Below the pieces are notes generated by a model, which worked only from the letters and a program-made list of their open reading frames with translations, was not told the DNA's origin and searched no databases. Shown one piece after another: positions 23,743 to 35,990 of a stretch of DNA of 64,000 nucleotides. Location of the stretch: positions 14,611,383 to 14,675,382 of the forward strand of contig NC_044930.1 in assembly GCF_003576645.1 (NCBI RefSeq), written 5' to 3'. Source of the stretch: Ipomoea triloba. Its lineage: Eukaryota > Streptophyta > Magnoliopsida > Solanales > Convolvulaceae. The translations under genes were made by a program, and so were the position numbers. Each line of letters opens with the position of its first letter. Within the stretch, counting starts at the first letter, position 1.

Positions 23743-24901
23743 TGTTAGGAGATAATATTACGAAAATAATATTTCCAGAAAATAACAAGCACAAAAAATA
23801 CGAAAGGAATTTCTGGACAAAGGTAAGCTTGAGTCGTGTACTCACTACACTATCCTTAAAACCTTATTTGCTACTTCCATTGGTGCTAGGAGCGTTGTAG
23901 CCTAGGTTTCCCAGGATAAAACAAGCTACGGTCTCTAGTTTGAGCACTCAAACAAAGAAACCCGACGAACTAGAACAACGGCCTGAACACAGTATGCAAA
24001 GAAAGGAGTAGAAGTAGATTTTCGAGAGAGAAAAGTTTATTTTCATTGTGTGTCAATCTGTTGCTTCTACCATCAACTTATATAGGAGTTGCTGGAATTA
24101 ATAGCATTCAATCATAGTACTTAATCTGATCATAAACCCAGCCTTGTAATCCCTGTAACGGTAGACCACTACATGAGAATTGATTCAGATAATAAAAATT
24201 TGAATTAACTCGGAATTAATTCCGTAACAGATGAATCAAGACTTGAAAGGTCACTACTCGAATCGTACCCGAGGTGAAACGAGACCACGAGGAGTTACAC
24301 CGAGGTGATCAGATTACACGAATGGACTACTATTCGACTAGTGATTCAGGCTACGGAAGGCCGAACCATTACGCGAGCCGTGCAACCAGAAGGTCGAACC
24401 AATTTGGTTCACGGCTCAGGCAGAAACCACGAGTCCTTGGTCGATGACTAGGAGATCACGAGTCCTTGGCCGAGGACTAGGAGACCGTTGGAAAAAAGTC
24501 TCGAAAATTTGGCATAACTCAGCCCGTAAGGCTCAAGCTCATTTTGGGATTTGATTTGCACCCCCTGCGTGCGAGAGAGCGCCTCTATGCTATACAATTC
24601 CACTAAGTCTAAGAAAGACTCTTGTATAAATAGTGGTGCAAACCTAATTCCCAAACCAATGTGGGACAAAGCCTTATTCTAAAGCTTTCCCACCATTTTT
24701 CCAACTCAAATGGGTCAACTTTGAGAACCAATTTCTCATTCACCCATTATCCGTTTTGTGCGTACAATATATCAATCTCTTTGTCTAACTACGAAGAACC
24801 CGAATCCACTTTGACCCGACCTAAATCGAAAGTGGACCCCACATATATTTGTACCACAAAATAGCCACTTAAATTGCCATTTTTATGCTATTTTTCCAAC
24901 A
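23743..24901 (+). mobile_element. Probable solo LTR
   Basis: It begins TGTTAGGAGATAAT and ends ATTTTTCCAACA, so it has TG..CA ends with a short TGTTRG/CCAACA inverted repeat. Flanking pentamers are CCTAT and CCTAC, a 4 of 5 match. A strong TATA box (TATAAATAG, about 24626) and a CACTTTGACCCGACC-rich downstream part fit promoter and R/U5 regions. No primer site or internal coding DNA follows. The preceding 23575-23742 is GC-rich (GGGCCTGGGCCACGGGCC) and unassigned. Confidence 0.5.
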
Positions 24902-26762
24902 CCTACCTACCCAGTCTGAATGTCTATCAAACTACCATGGGAACTGGGAAAACATGCCTTGACTCTCTACAGGTCGCCACTCGTCACCACTCGCTAGTCG
25001 AAGGAGTCTCGGTCCCCTCGGACAAAGTCGTAGACTCAGGATTTAATTTTTTACAAATTAAAATTGGGGATTTTGGGTTAGGGTTGGGTGATTGTGATAT
25101 ATACATATATATATATATATATATACAAATTTTTCATCACGCATTGCGCGAATAGGATAATGCCCAATGTTTTTTTTTTTTAGTACTTCACTGTATATCA
25201 ATACAATATTATATAGGAGATGTTCATGCATATGTAATTGAATGTTGAATTTGTTTATTTAAATCGGTAATTCAAAGTATATGAATGCAAGATAATATAT
25301 GAGAGGTTGATTATAATTGTCACTAAAATAAATATTTATAATTTTATAAAAACGTTAATCTAAATACTTAGTCTAAAAATGATAGTATAAATAAATATAC
25401 TATTATTTGTAATAAAAATTTATACAATTTAAATCATATTAATTAATAAAGAAATACGATTTACTTTTAAAATGAACAACTGTGATGTAGTCCAAAAAAA
25501 TATTATGGGGTAGTTTACTATTTTAATTTATTGAGTTATTTGAATGTCTTCTTTGTCAACAAATCCTCCCCAAGTAGTTAATATGATTGGCTTCATATTA
25601 TTATTTTAAAAAAATTTTCTAAGTTATTAATAGAATACTTGGTATTTTTCAAAAAAAAAAAAGAATACTTGTAAATAAATATATAACATTATTTTGTATT
25701 ATAACTTTGATACGGAGTATTTAATTACAACATAGTTTAAAAATAAGACAATGAATAATGTAGTGAATATAAATAATTAATGAATTTGAAGATAAAGAAT
25801 CTTTGCATTATAGAAAACAAAGACAATATAACTAATGAAATTATATATCTTTTTAATTATTTGATAATGAATAATTTTTATAATAGAGAATAAAAACAAT
25901 AACTAATACAATTATATCTCTTTTTTAATTTTTTGATAATTAATTTTTATTGTAGAAAATAAAGACAATATAACTAATAAATTATATCTCTTTTTTAATT
26001 TTTTGATAATGAATAATTTTTTTTAATAAAGGCATTGTAAACATCAAATTATAAATTAAAGAAATGCATATGTACTATTTTTTTGTTGTAGCTACTAATT
26101 TATTTAATTTAATAAGAGTAATAAAGTGGGTACTTATTTTTCAATAATATACTCTAACATATTCGTAGTATATATTTAACAATTATGTCAACTCTGATTG
26201 AGATGGAGTTCGAACCTAAGACCTTTCTTATAGAAATTAATGAGCACATTAAAAGTTAACGGAATATTCATTTACTAAAGTTTATACTAACGGAATGTGG
26301 GGTTATTTAAGGAAAGAAAATAATATAATAGAGGGTAAAAAAGGAAAATCATAAAAAATTACTAAAAATAAAATAATATGAACTATTCACTTAAGTAGAT
26401 AATTACTACCAACATTTTTTTCTATTTTTTCTTCTCGTTAGAGCCCTAACTTTATTGACTCTTATTAAGATTGTAGATATAGTTGGGTTATATGGTAAAT
26501 ATAAAAAATATATTAGGTCTAAGATGTAATATATAATAATTTAATATTAATATTAAATATAAACCTTATTTTTATTATTAATAATTTATAATTTATATAT
26601 CTAAATCTAAATACATAACAAGTCTCAATTCATATTATATCCTTGGTGGCAAAAACTTACGTGATACCGTCTCACGGATCCTTGTCCGTGAGACGTGTCA
26701 TGTCAATATGAAAATATAACTAATTAGGAATAAAATGTTTGTTACTTATAAGAGAAAACTTA
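24902..26762. other. AT-rich intergenic DNA
   Basis: It contains a TA run at about 25099-25125 and three tandem-like copies of a phrase TATCTCTTTTTTAATTTTTTGATAAT with GAAAATAAAGACAATATAACTAAT (25790-26030). A hairpin CTCACGGATCCTTGTCCGTGAG lies at about 26674. The last part (26655-26762) continues after the next MITE at 27069, so it is a target into which that MITE inserted. No gene seen. Confidence 0.5.
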
Positions 26763-27068
26763 GGGTGTGTTTGGTTGACAAGTTTAGCTATCAGGAATGG
26801 TATCAAAGTCATTGTTATTGTTTGGATGATAGGTTTTTAGAACACTACTATGGGTTTTGATTACCCCTCAATTGCAAAGCCCATTCCCTAATAAAATAAG
26901 GGTTTCATTTCCCTTCCTCCTCCACTTCCCCAACTATTAATAATCGTTCTCATTCCACCCTACTACCAAACATGTAAAATACTTTCACTAAAACTCATTA
27001 TCATTACCAAATAATTGATACCAATTTCGATTCTGATTCCGATTCCCATGTGTGAACCAAACACACCC
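26763..27068. mobile_element. Tourist-type MITE
   Basis: The ends GGGTGTGTTTGGTTGACAAG and GTGAACCAAACACACCC are inverted, flanked by TTA (26760-26762 and 27069-27071). It is 306 bp long and non-coding. Its relatives in this window are at 4915, 17593 and 60339. Confidence 0.8.
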
Positions 27069-27071
27069 TTA

Positions 27072-27551
27072 ATACTTTTACATTTGTTAGTATAAGTATT
27101 ACATTTACATATTGACACGACACGACCTGACCCGTCTCACACAAGTGTGACCTGTCCCTGATTTATGTTTGTTTTTCTGTTAATTTTTTATATATATTAT
27201 ATTATAAGAGTTGTACTATATAATTTTTATGGACAAAAATATCCCTACTGTTTATATATGTTTGTTTTCTTTTTCACATTATTATTAGAGTTAATTCCAT
27301 TTTTGCCCTAGATTTATAGGTGTCAGTCCACTTTTAGTTTTTTTTTTTTTCAAAACATCTCCTTTGGTCCTAGTATTATTGTGGCATGATCATTTTTTGT
27401 CATCTATCAACAAAATCGTTTAAATGGCCTTAAATACAAAGGCATTTTGGTCTATTCAGTTCTAAGGGGGCATTTGGTTCATGGAATCTTGGATTACCCC
27501 AAGTAATAAGATTACTTCCAGGAAGGTAATGTAAGATTTTGGGAATTTAAG

Positions 27552-27592
<41 letters not shown>

Positions 27593-27761
27593 ATTTGGTT
27601 CTGGTGCAGTTGGCACTATCAGGTGCGGTTGTGGGGTTGGTTGCGCGTTATTGATGTTTAATCCATAGAATTATCTCAACCGTTGATCTTAATGATGTAG
27701 TTGCGGTTACTTTGATTCAATTTCGCGCACTGAGGGGTAAAATAGTTAGAAAAAATTACTA
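27072..27761. other. Intergenic DNA with a TA run
   Basis: A hairpin-like GTCTCACACAAGTGTGACCTG lies at about 27134. A T-rich run follows, and CATTTGGTTCATGGAATC (27473) may be a MITE fragment. A TA microsatellite occupies about 27553-27591. The sequence GGTTCTGGTGCAGTTGG at about 27597 onward starts a new repeat-like block that leads into the decayed gene at 28140. Confidence 0.4.
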
Positions 27762-28016
27762 CCTCCGTCCCAAAATGGTTGTCTGGTTCGTTTAATGAGG
27801 CTTGATTGAAGTAATTTTTAATCCAATTTTTCATAATATTAAGTTTAGCATTAATATATAAAATTTATATATTTAGAAACTAAATTAAAAGTACTATTAA
27901 ACACAAAAAATTAAATTTAAAAATAATAAAAAATTACTAAAGAAAATAAGCAAAGAAGAAAGAGTTGATTTGACCAATAAATAGTAAATAGGACAGGTAA
28001 AATGGGACAGAGGGAG
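27762..28016. mobile_element. Stowaway-type MITE, copy 2
   Basis: Flanked by TA (27760-27761 and 28017-28018), it has ends CCTCCGTCCCAAAATGG and AATGGGACAGAGGGAG, very close to the Stowaway consensus. The length of 255 bp equals copy 1 at 13042, and the two bodies align throughout. Confidence 0.85.
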
Positions 28017-28216
28017 TACTTTTCTTCTTCCCTTCTTTCCGGTCAATATTCTCAACCATTTTGCAAGTCGTATATTTTTCAAAGGTTTTTCGTTCAGTAA
28101 AATACTCAGTATACTCAGTGCGAAGGACACACCATCAATGGCATCTGAAGAAAATGTACCCCAAACGGAGCAACCTCAGCAACAGACGGCGTCTGTATAA
28201 GGTAAAATGTCATCTA

Positions 28217-28930
28217 TTTAATAGTTTTTAATTTACAGTGATGCAATTTAGGGTTTAAATTCTCGCACCTTATTGTGTAAATGCAATCACCTTGAGTGCT
28301 AATTTTACGCACCCTAATGTCTGTCTTCACGCATCTAGGTATTGTGAGTTGTAATTTACAACTTATGTATTAACATCACGCACATGAGTTGCTAATTTTA
28401 CGCACCCTAATGTTTTCCTTCACGCACATAGGTTTTGTGAGTTGTATTTTACAGCTTATGTGTTAACATAACGCACCTGAGTTGCTAATTTACGCCCCCT
28501 AGTGTTTACCTTCACGCACCTAGGTATTGTGAGTTGTAATTTACAACTTGTGTTAACATCACACACCTAAGTTGCTAATTTTACGCACCTTAATGTTTGT
28601 CTTCACGCACCTAGTTATTGCGAGTTGTAATTTACAACTTATGTGTTATTATCACGCATCTGACGTGCTAATTATACGCACCTTAATGTTTACCTTCACG
28701 CACCTAGGTATTGTGAGTTGTAATTTACAACTTATGTGTTAATATCACGCAACTGAGGTGCTAATTATATGCATCTTACTGTTTGCCTTTACGTACCTAG
28801 GTATAGTGAGTTGTAATTTACAACTTATGTGTTAATATGACGCATGTGAAGTGCTGATTATATGCACCTTTAGGTTTTCCTTCATGCACCTAAGTATTGT
28901 GAGTTGTTATTTACAGTGATGCATTCTAAT
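28217..28930. repeat. Tandem repeat array, unit about 100 bp
   Basis: Seven or so diverged units each contain TTCACGCACCTAGGTATTGT, GAGTTGTAATTTACAACTTA, a TAACATCACGCACCTGAG phrase and ATTTTACGCACC. GTTGTAATTTACAAC within each unit is a near-palindrome. The array lies in what reads as the first intron of the decayed gene. Confidence 0.8.
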
Positions 28931-29026
28931 CTCTAATCTTTTGCAGTTTATATGTGTTTCAATGTATTTGTTTGTAACTATAGGTTGGCGTCGAAAAAGG
29001 TCAAGGAATTTAACTGTGGTCCCTGT

Positions 29027-29748
29027 TAGGGCTGTTAACGAACCAAGCATAAACGAACGAAGGATATTCGTGTATATTTGTTAAGGACTTTGGAGTTCGT
29101 GTTCGTTTGTTAATGTTTTTGAAAATTTTGTTCGTGTTCGTTTGTTAAGGGTTCATTAGTGTTTGTTAACGTTCATGAACACGTTCACAAATGTGTTCGT
29201 TAACGTTAACGAACTCGTTCATAAACATATTCGCGAACGTTAACAAACATGTTCATTAACAATCACGTTCATGAACATGTTCATGGACGCTCATGAACAC
29301 GTTGATGAACAATGAATAACCAAACACCTGCATATGTTCATGATCACAATTTGTTCGTGAACAACACGTTATGTGTGTGTGTGTGTGTATGTGTTCGCGA
29401 ACATTATTAACGAACACTAAATGAGCTTGCTCGCGAACATTATTAAATGAACACTAAACGAACTTGTTCGCAAACATTATTAATGAACACTGAACGAGCT
29501 TGTTTGTTAACATTATTAAACGAACTCTAAATGAGCTTGTTCGCGAACATTATTAAACGAAGACAAACGAGCTTGTTCACGATCTCTTAGCAAATGAGCT
29601 TACCATTGTTCAGACTTTGTCCGTTTATGAACCAAACTTTAAATTTTGTTTGTTAATGTTTGTGTAGCTTAATAAACAAACATAAACGAACGCTTACCGA
29701 GCACGAACACGAGTAGTTTGTCGAAAGCTCTGTATGCTAACACCCCTA
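29027..29748. mobile_element. Non-autonomous hAT-type element interrupting an exon
   Basis: The ends TAGGGCTGTTAAC and GCTAACACCCCTA are imperfect inverted repeats. The flanking octamers GTCCCTGT (29019-29026) and GTCCATGT (29749-29756) match at 7 of 8. The 722-bp body is filled with GTTCGTTAACG / CGAACATTATTAA-type repeats in both orientations, comparable in design but not in motif to the hAT in NOP53. Removing it would leave the host exon open across the junction. Confidence 0.75.
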
Positions 29749-30864
29749 GTCCATGTTGAACCTGGGGGGGATACTAGTGAGGTTCGAGTTCAAGGTCTAA
29801 GGGGCAAAAAGAAACAACGGATTGATCTGAATAATGTTCCGTCTATTAATCCCGAGCCTCATCGCGTCAGTTTATTGATGATGTTTGAGTGTTTAATTAA
29901 GCTAAAAAAGATGTTGTCATTGAGATTAGTTTTGGGAGCCTTTTGAATTTGGGAATTGGATATTTGCCCCTACGGTTATTCTATTGGCTCCTTAGTAATT
30001 ACAATTATATGGTAGTAGGTTGATGTTGTGATATAACAGTATGTTGGATGTGACTAAAGATGACGTAGAGGCTGCTCTAGGCCTTCCTCGAGGAACAATT
30101 CAAATCAATTTCCGTCATACTGGTAGGAGTTCACCTTTATTTGCAGAATAGGAAAGGGAACTTAAGAAACCTGATCATCATAAAATAAGGTATCCTGAAT
30201 TAATTGATGCAATGAAGGAGTGCATAGACAGTGGCGTGTGGTTCAAATGCCATTTTGTGGTGTTGGTGTCTTCTATGTTTATAGAGCACCCACAAAATGG
30301 ATATGTTGGGTCACAGTTGTTATTTGGACGATGTGTCCCAGATTCGGAATTTGAATTGGTGTGCATTTGTGTTGCGCACATTGATGGATACACCACCGGA
30401 GTGGCAACTGAAACAAAGTGAATATTATCCCGGCCCTATTTTGTTTTTGATTGTTAAGTGTTAATACATATTTAATCTATGAAAAAGGTAATAGATAGCA
30501 AGTTATGTTACTAACACTCTTCATTGGTATTCAGGTGCATTATGTTGATCGTGTTATTCTTCAATTTGAGCGATTTGTTCCTAGGGTTATTCCAGCATTC
30601 ATAGGCTGGATATCTGATCATTTGATGGATCGAGAGGTGAAAGAGCTCTCTGCTGTTGGGTTTGGACATGGTAGAATTGAGCCTCGTTATGTACCTCCTC
30701 TAGCTTAGTTGCCACGAGCAACTGGTGATGATCAACAACCATCCTCAATCGGTCTTGAGGCTGAAGTGAAACGTCAAGCATCTCCTCAGATTCAACCTCA
30801 TGTCCAATCTAAGCCAGTTGATGAGTTGCAAGTGTGTTATTCACTTTTTAAGGTTTAATTTTAT

Positions 30865-31190
30865 GAAATATACCTTAAGTTGTGGGAGCACACACCTTAA
30901 GGTCTATTTTCACACACCTTTAGTTTTGTTAGCATGCACCTTATGTTTTTTAACATGCACCTTAAGTTCTACTACCACGCACTTTAAGGTCTATTTTCAC
31001 ACACCTTAAGTTTTATTAGCACGCACCTTAAGGTCTATTTTCACGCACCTTAAGTTTTATTAGCACGCACCTTAAGTTCTATTTTCACACACCTTAAGTT
31101 TTATTAGCACTCATATTAAATTTTTTAACACGCACCTTAAGTTTTATTAGCAAGCACCTTAAGGTTTATTTGGACGCACCTTAAGCTTGA
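30865..31190. repeat. Tandem repeat array, unit about 20-45 bp
   Basis: About ten units of the type CACGCACCTTAAGTTTTATTAG alternate with CACCTTAAGGTCTATTTTCA. CACGCACCTTA is shared with the 28217-28930 array. It is located in a second intron-like gap of the same decayed gene. Confidence 0.8.
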
Positions 31191-32467
31191 AAAACACTCT
31201 CAATCTAATATATTTTTAATTTTATTGGAAAACATGCATACATTTCTGAATTCATAGAGAATTTGCAAGCATTTGGTGCTAACATGCTAAAGATCATTGA
31301 TATAGCTCAGAAAACACATCCAATGATTGTAGACAATGACCATGTGAAGGCATTGTAGTCGTTGGCTCAAAAGATGCTTGGTATTGGGAAAGAGGTGGTG
31401 CACACAAGAAGAGCCTGAATCAATGAGCAGCCAAGACTCATTTTGGGGAAACGCGGAAAATCTTGCTGCCATTGACCTTGCTATACAAAGATGGCTGGAG
31501 TTGCTATACAAAGAAGGCTGGAGTATAGCAAGGAGGTATTTAACATGCCAAGTTTCGGCCTTGGTTTCACTCCCACTCCACCAGATACTAGGAAATGTTC
31601 TTGAGATGATGTCGCAAATATTGTTGCGCATTACACTCCCTTGGATGAGGATCAACAGCCTGTTGAACAAGGTTACCAAGAGATTGCTGCCAAGAAGAAC
31701 GAAAAAGGGAAAGCTGTTGCACTAGAAGTTGAAGTACCTGCCCCACTACAACAACAAATTCAAAGTAGCATAGCAGCAAATGTTGAAGTACCTGCTCCAG
31801 TTCAAGTTTCTTCTGAACAGGTAGCACAACAACATGCTGATGTTGAAGTACCTTTTCCATTTCAAGTTTCTACTAAACAGGTAGTAGAACCAACACCAGC
31901 CCCAGTAGAACAACAAACTGTGTCAAGTAAGGACACTGGGGCTGAAGTGGCTACCACAATGCAACAATGTTCTGGCTCAAGCACAACATCAGTAGCCCCA
32001 CTATAGAAGCAACCTTCTCACTCGAGCAAGGACACTCAAGTGGCTACCACAGTACAACAATGTTATGATTCAAGCACAACAATAGCCTCACTACAAAAGC
32101 AACATTCTCACTCAAGCAAGGACATTGAAGTGGCTACGACGCTTTGATTCAAGCACAGCAGCAGCCCCACTGCAGAAGCAACCTTTTCACTTGATCAAGG
32201 ACACCGAAGCTGCAGTTCATAAAAAATACGAGTCGCGTAAGGCTGCAACAGCTCAAGGACATAAATAAGTGGCATGGAGAGCAGTAAAGGTTTTTGAACC
32301 AAAGAAATCTCCATTTTTTCAAGAACAGTGAATGTATCTCAACAACTCACACCTGTTGAGAAGGGTTGTCAATGTTGGATTTTTTAAAGCGACGATGTGA
32401 ATGAGTAAGTTTTACTTAAATTGCCTAGTTGGTTTATGTTAGATGTAGTTGTTAAGTGCACATTTTA

Positions 32468-32918
32468 TAACAATGATTTCCGGAAATAATTTTCTGGGCT
32501 TTTGGTGTTTGGAAACGTCAGGAAAATGTGGTCAACGGAAATCACTCCCATTTTTCCGGAAAACAACTTCCGGACAAAAAGTTCAGAAGTCATTTTTCGG
32601 AAATGGAAAATGACCTCCTTGTGTCCCTTTATGCGTTCCGGACTTTCGGCGGACTGGTTTCCACTAAAATCAGAGCAGACGTCGGTGTTTTTTTTTATTA
32701 TAATAAAGATTATTATTTTATATTTTTTATATTTTAAATATAATAATAAAATTATATAATTGTACAACTGTACTCATTTTTCACTCATTTTCCGGAAAAG
32801 GAACCAAACACACAAAGGCAAAGGCAATTTTCCAGGATGCAACCAAACACAGAAAATGACTCATTTTCCAGAAAATATTTTTCAGAAATCATTTTCCTGC
32901 TTTCCAAACACACCCTAA
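32468..32918. mobile_element. Foldback MITE-like element (GTGTTTGGAAA family)
   Basis: GTGTTTGGAAACGTCAGGAAAAT on the left matches the reverse of ATTTTCCTGCTTTCCAAACAC on the right. ATTTTCCGGAAA phrases recur in both orientations and the centre is AT-rich. It ends CAAACACACCCTAAG. No clean target duplication was found. A related fragment is at 41775-42150. The opposed open frames here are artefacts of the palindromic structure. Confidence 0.5.
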
Positions 32919-33291
32919 GTTCTTAAAGATAATATATTTATTCTTGACATAATGTTTTACTATACCTGCATTAATCTACCACTGTTATTAGTGAAGTGTT
33001 GAAGCAACCGTTTGCAATAAGCTTAAACAACTCAAAATAAATAACAATTTCTTTGGTATCTTTATGTTGGTTTTTTTTTTAATTTCCAACTCAATTTAAC
33101 TACTTTTGAATTCTATGTTTCTAAAATTGAACTTTTCTTACCTTCAAATTTTTGAGTGTATGCATATGAGTGATTGGGTGCACATTCTCTACTTATGATT
33201 AGGTTTTAGAATGCGTGATTTATTTTTTCTGTGTATTTTTTATGTTTTCTAAGAATTTAATGTGTGATTAAATTGTTAATATTAATTTAAT
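32919..33291. other. Non-coding spacer
   Basis: AT-rich sequence with no gene. It ends with the target duplication TAATTTAAT (33283-33291) of the following MULE. Confidence 0.5.
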
Positions 33292-34478
33292 GGCTAAAGT
33301 GTCATTCCACACCATGAACTATACTAGATTGTTCAGGCCGCACCATATCTTTCATAATATATATTTCGAGCCACTTATCATTAAATTTTTTTCGCCTAGC
33401 ATTTTTAAAGGTTTACAGGTTACTATAATGACATGACACAAGTTATTAGCTGATGTGGACCTTCTTTTTAAGTCAACCCCAAAGTTTAATATAAATAAAT
33501 AAAATCCGGCGTTGCGAGCCCATCCATGTCAACGTCTAAACACCGGCCCACATCCAAGCGTAAGACATCTGGCAGCGGCACTTCCAACCCAAAATCGCCA
33601 GGAAGTGTCATACCACCCTCCTCGGCAACGGCAAATTCCCAGCTATCTAACAAGGTATTCAGCTAAGAAGACCAAATCAACCTTCTAAAAGTGCTGTTGG
33701 AATCCACCACCGACCCCAACGTCTCCCTTCGGCTGGGCCACCACGTCTCGCAAATCGCAGGAAATATTAAGAAGATGAAAGAGCGTTACCACAAGCTACC
33801 CAAGTCCAAGTCTTGTATCAAGACCGCTCACGACGAAGAAGTTTACAAAATTGCTCGTCTGATCGTGGGGGAAGCAGATAAAGAAACCCGCACCACTCAT
33901 GGTGAAAATTTCCGACAACCGTGAAGGAACCACCGCTGAGGAACCCTCATTCGAAATGGAAAAACTTCCCAACAGCGAGGATTTAGAATGCAGAAAATGA
34001 TAAATGTCCCAAAAACAACGGAGACATAACTAGAGATGTAGATTTGGGGGATTTTCCATATTTGTTGGAGCAAATGGCTGTGAATTTCACAGGAAACATC
34101 TACTTGATGGGCTTAAGGCAATTGGGTTCAAGAAAACTCAAGGGCATGAATGAGCGGGGGAAAGCATTAATGGAGGAAGAATATGAGTTCATAGCTAAGA
34201 AGGCTTAGTTTTATCAAGAGTTAATGCTGAAGCCGGCCATGGAGGCTATGAACATCGCCGTTGACAACCTATCACAAAAAAGAAAAAAAAAACCTATGAC
34301 GAAAAAAAGAAAAAAAATCTATGTCAGCATATTATTACCTATAACTTGTAGGCAACCTGTGAAAAATGCTATGCAAAAAAAAAATTAATGGTAGGTGGCC
34401 CAAAATTTATGTTATGAAAGACCATGGTGCGACATGAACAATCCGATATAGTTCATGGTGCGGGATGACACTTTAGCC
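33292..34478. mobile_element. Pack-MULE-like element
   Basis: Its inverted ends, about 95 bp, start GGCTAAAGTGTCATTCCACA on the left and, reversed, GGCTAAAGTGTCATCCCGCA on the right. A perfect 9-bp duplication TAATTTAAT flanks it (33283-33291 and 34479-34487). The 1187-bp element has no transposase and instead holds a host-gene-like fragment. Its ends share the first 14 bases with the MULE that starts 22 bp further on. Confidence 0.85.
33527..34270 (+). pseudogene. Captured fragment resembling a GeBP/DUF573 transcription factor
   Basis: Starting near an ATG at 33527, a Ser/Lys/Thr-rich leader leads to VFS-stop-EDQINLLKVLLE, then NIKKMKERYHK and DEEVYKIARLIVGE. After a break, LRQLGSRKLKGMNERGKALM and EEEYEFIAKKA follow. 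This order (a W/F-S-x-EDE helix, a K-rich third helix, and a charged C-terminal helix) is like GeBP-family DNA-binding proteins, which regulate leaf and trichome genes. The stop in the first helix and later frame breaks make it non-functional. Assignment to the family is by motif style only. Confidence 0.4.
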
Positions 34479-34919
34479 TAATTTAATTTGTTTTTTTTAA
34501 GGCTAAAGTGTCATCTGGACCCTGAACCATACCCGATTATTCATCCCGCACCCTGACCTTTTAAAACCTACAAATCGATGCACAAACTAATTTTTTTTTC
34601 CACTAAGACTTTTTTGCCCGTTTCCCAGTTCCATAGCTGACATGGCGCCGGTGGTAGCTTATGTGGCTTTTTTTTTTAAGTCCTTTGATGTCTTGATGTC
34701 CATGTAGGCTCCCTAGTCAGCTCCCCCAAATCACAATATAAAAACCAAACCCTATTTGCGATTCTACACTCTTCCTACGGTAGTTCTACATCTCCTATTG
34801 CGGTTCTTCAAGGTTCTCCAGGCAACGATCTGCTTCATTAGCATTCTACATCTCGTATTGCAGTGCTTCAAGCTCCTCCAGGCAGCGATATGCTTCATTA
34901 GCATACAACACCATTGGAG

Positions 34920-35534
34920 ATGTCATCTTCTTCGAATTCATCACGAGTAAGATCAAATATAGACTACGAGCCTAGTATTTTTTGTTATTGTGGGTTGAAA
35001 GCTCCGATTTGCACAACTAGAGACTCGGGCAAAAAATTCTATGGGTGTCAAAGGTGGAAGGTAGTTAGTTTCTAGAAATTTCTTGTTCATTTTGTTAATT
35101 TTGTTAATTATGTTATTTTTGTTAATTTTGTGAATTTTGTTAACTTTCGGAAGTAAAGAATTATGGTTTCAAACTTAAAGAATTAGGGGTTAGGGTTTGG
35201 CAGTATATTTGTTCAATTTGTTAATTAGTTTCCAAAGTCTGAATTGTATTTATTTTGTGAATTTTCAATGGGTTTGATTATTTAAATTTGACTTGTATAG
35301 GATGGAAATGGTTGCGGATTTTTTCTATGGAAGGATCAAAGTGCAAGGACAAGGGAATGCGAGCACGAAGACATAATCAACATGCTAGTTTCTTTGAAGA
35401 GTGAGATAGTAGGTGTACGAAACATAATTGTAAATGAGTGTGGTGAAATGAAAAAGGAAAACAAACTACTAAGGACAAAGTGTGTTGTTCTTATTATTGT
35501 AATAGTTGAGCTTGTAGCAAAAATGTTGTTTTGA
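34920..35534 (+). CDS. GRF-type zinc-finger protein of a MULE
   Basis: Exon 1 (34920-35060) and exon 2 (35301-35534) join in phase 0 at GT-AG borders to give 124 residues without a stop. Residues 22-47 form a GRF zinc finger (CYCGLKAPICTT, then KKFYGCQRWK, with a CxFFLW-like GCGFFLW after the splice). A charged coiled-coil-like segment follows (about 70-105). A hydrophobic C-terminal stretch (VVLIIVIVELV) could be a membrane anchor or amphipathic tail. Small GRF-finger proteins with this plan are common in plant genomes and often annotated as At4g04775-like. Here the gene lies inside the MULE termini, convergent with the transposase. It is intact, whereas the transposase is not. Its role in transposition is unknown. 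Confidence 0.7.
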
Positions 35535-35799
35535 AAAGGTAATGCATTGATATTTTGTATGACATTGAATGGTGAAATGAGCAGCAAACCATATCCATGA
35601 AACTGTTTGAAGGCTTGGTGTTGTTTAGAAGGTGATGCACTGGTGTTTTCTATGAACATCTTAAAACTCAATGGATAAAACATACTGTCATACTGCCAAG
35701 CTTTGTTAACATCAAACTATACACTACACTATCAATACTGCCAATCTTAATACTCAATGGACAAAGCTATATGCCAATATAAACATTAAACTGTAGAAT

Positions 35800-35990
35800 A
35801 CATTACCAATTTTTGTTCTGCCCAAATACAACTACACTGCCAATTTTTTGTCTGCCAAAATAAGCAACTACATTGCCAATTTTTGGTTTGCCAAAATAAA
35901 CAACTACAGTACCAATTTTTGGTGTGCCAAAATAAAGAACTACACTACCAATATTTGGTATGCCAAAATAAACAACAAAACAACACATTG
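35800..35990. repeat. Short tandem repeat between the two MULE genes
   Basis: About five units of 36-38 bp contain TGCCAAAATAA-CAACTACA and TACCAATTTTTGGT. TGCCAATCTTAATACTCAATGG phrases precede it. It occupies the convergent 3' region and may contain the terminators of both genes. Confidence 0.75.

Larger units (their letters stand above)
28140..32340 (+). pseudogene. Decayed multi-exon transposon-type gene (plant-mobile-domain/Ulp1-associated style)
   Basis: Exon-like pieces are 28140-28200 (MASEENVPQTEQPQQQ then a stop), about 28985-29026 joined across a hAT insertion to 29757-29946 (GLRGKKKQRIDLNNVPSINP), 30040-30420 (LDVTKDDVEAALGLPRGTIQ, FGRCVPDSEFELVCICVAH), 30535-30708 (VHYVDRVILQFER, FIGWISDHLMDREVKEL) and 31250-32006 (NMPSFGLGFTPTPP and a Gln/Val/Pro-rich repeat tail with EVPAPVQV). 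The V-x-x-ALGLPRG and PSFGLGFTP-like phrases recall plant transposon proteins that often carry a Ulp1 protease, but no protease motif is visible. Several stops break it. Introns contain the two CACGCACC-type repeat arrays. The family name is inference. Confidence 0.4.

Noticed and set aside
28217..28930. Possible CRISPR-like array
   Set aside because: Units are contiguous diverged tandem repeats without unique spacers, and the genome is a plant nucleus.
31287..31860. Minus-strand frames of 90-130 residues
   Set aside because: Antisense to the Gln/Val-rich decayed transposon gene. No domain.
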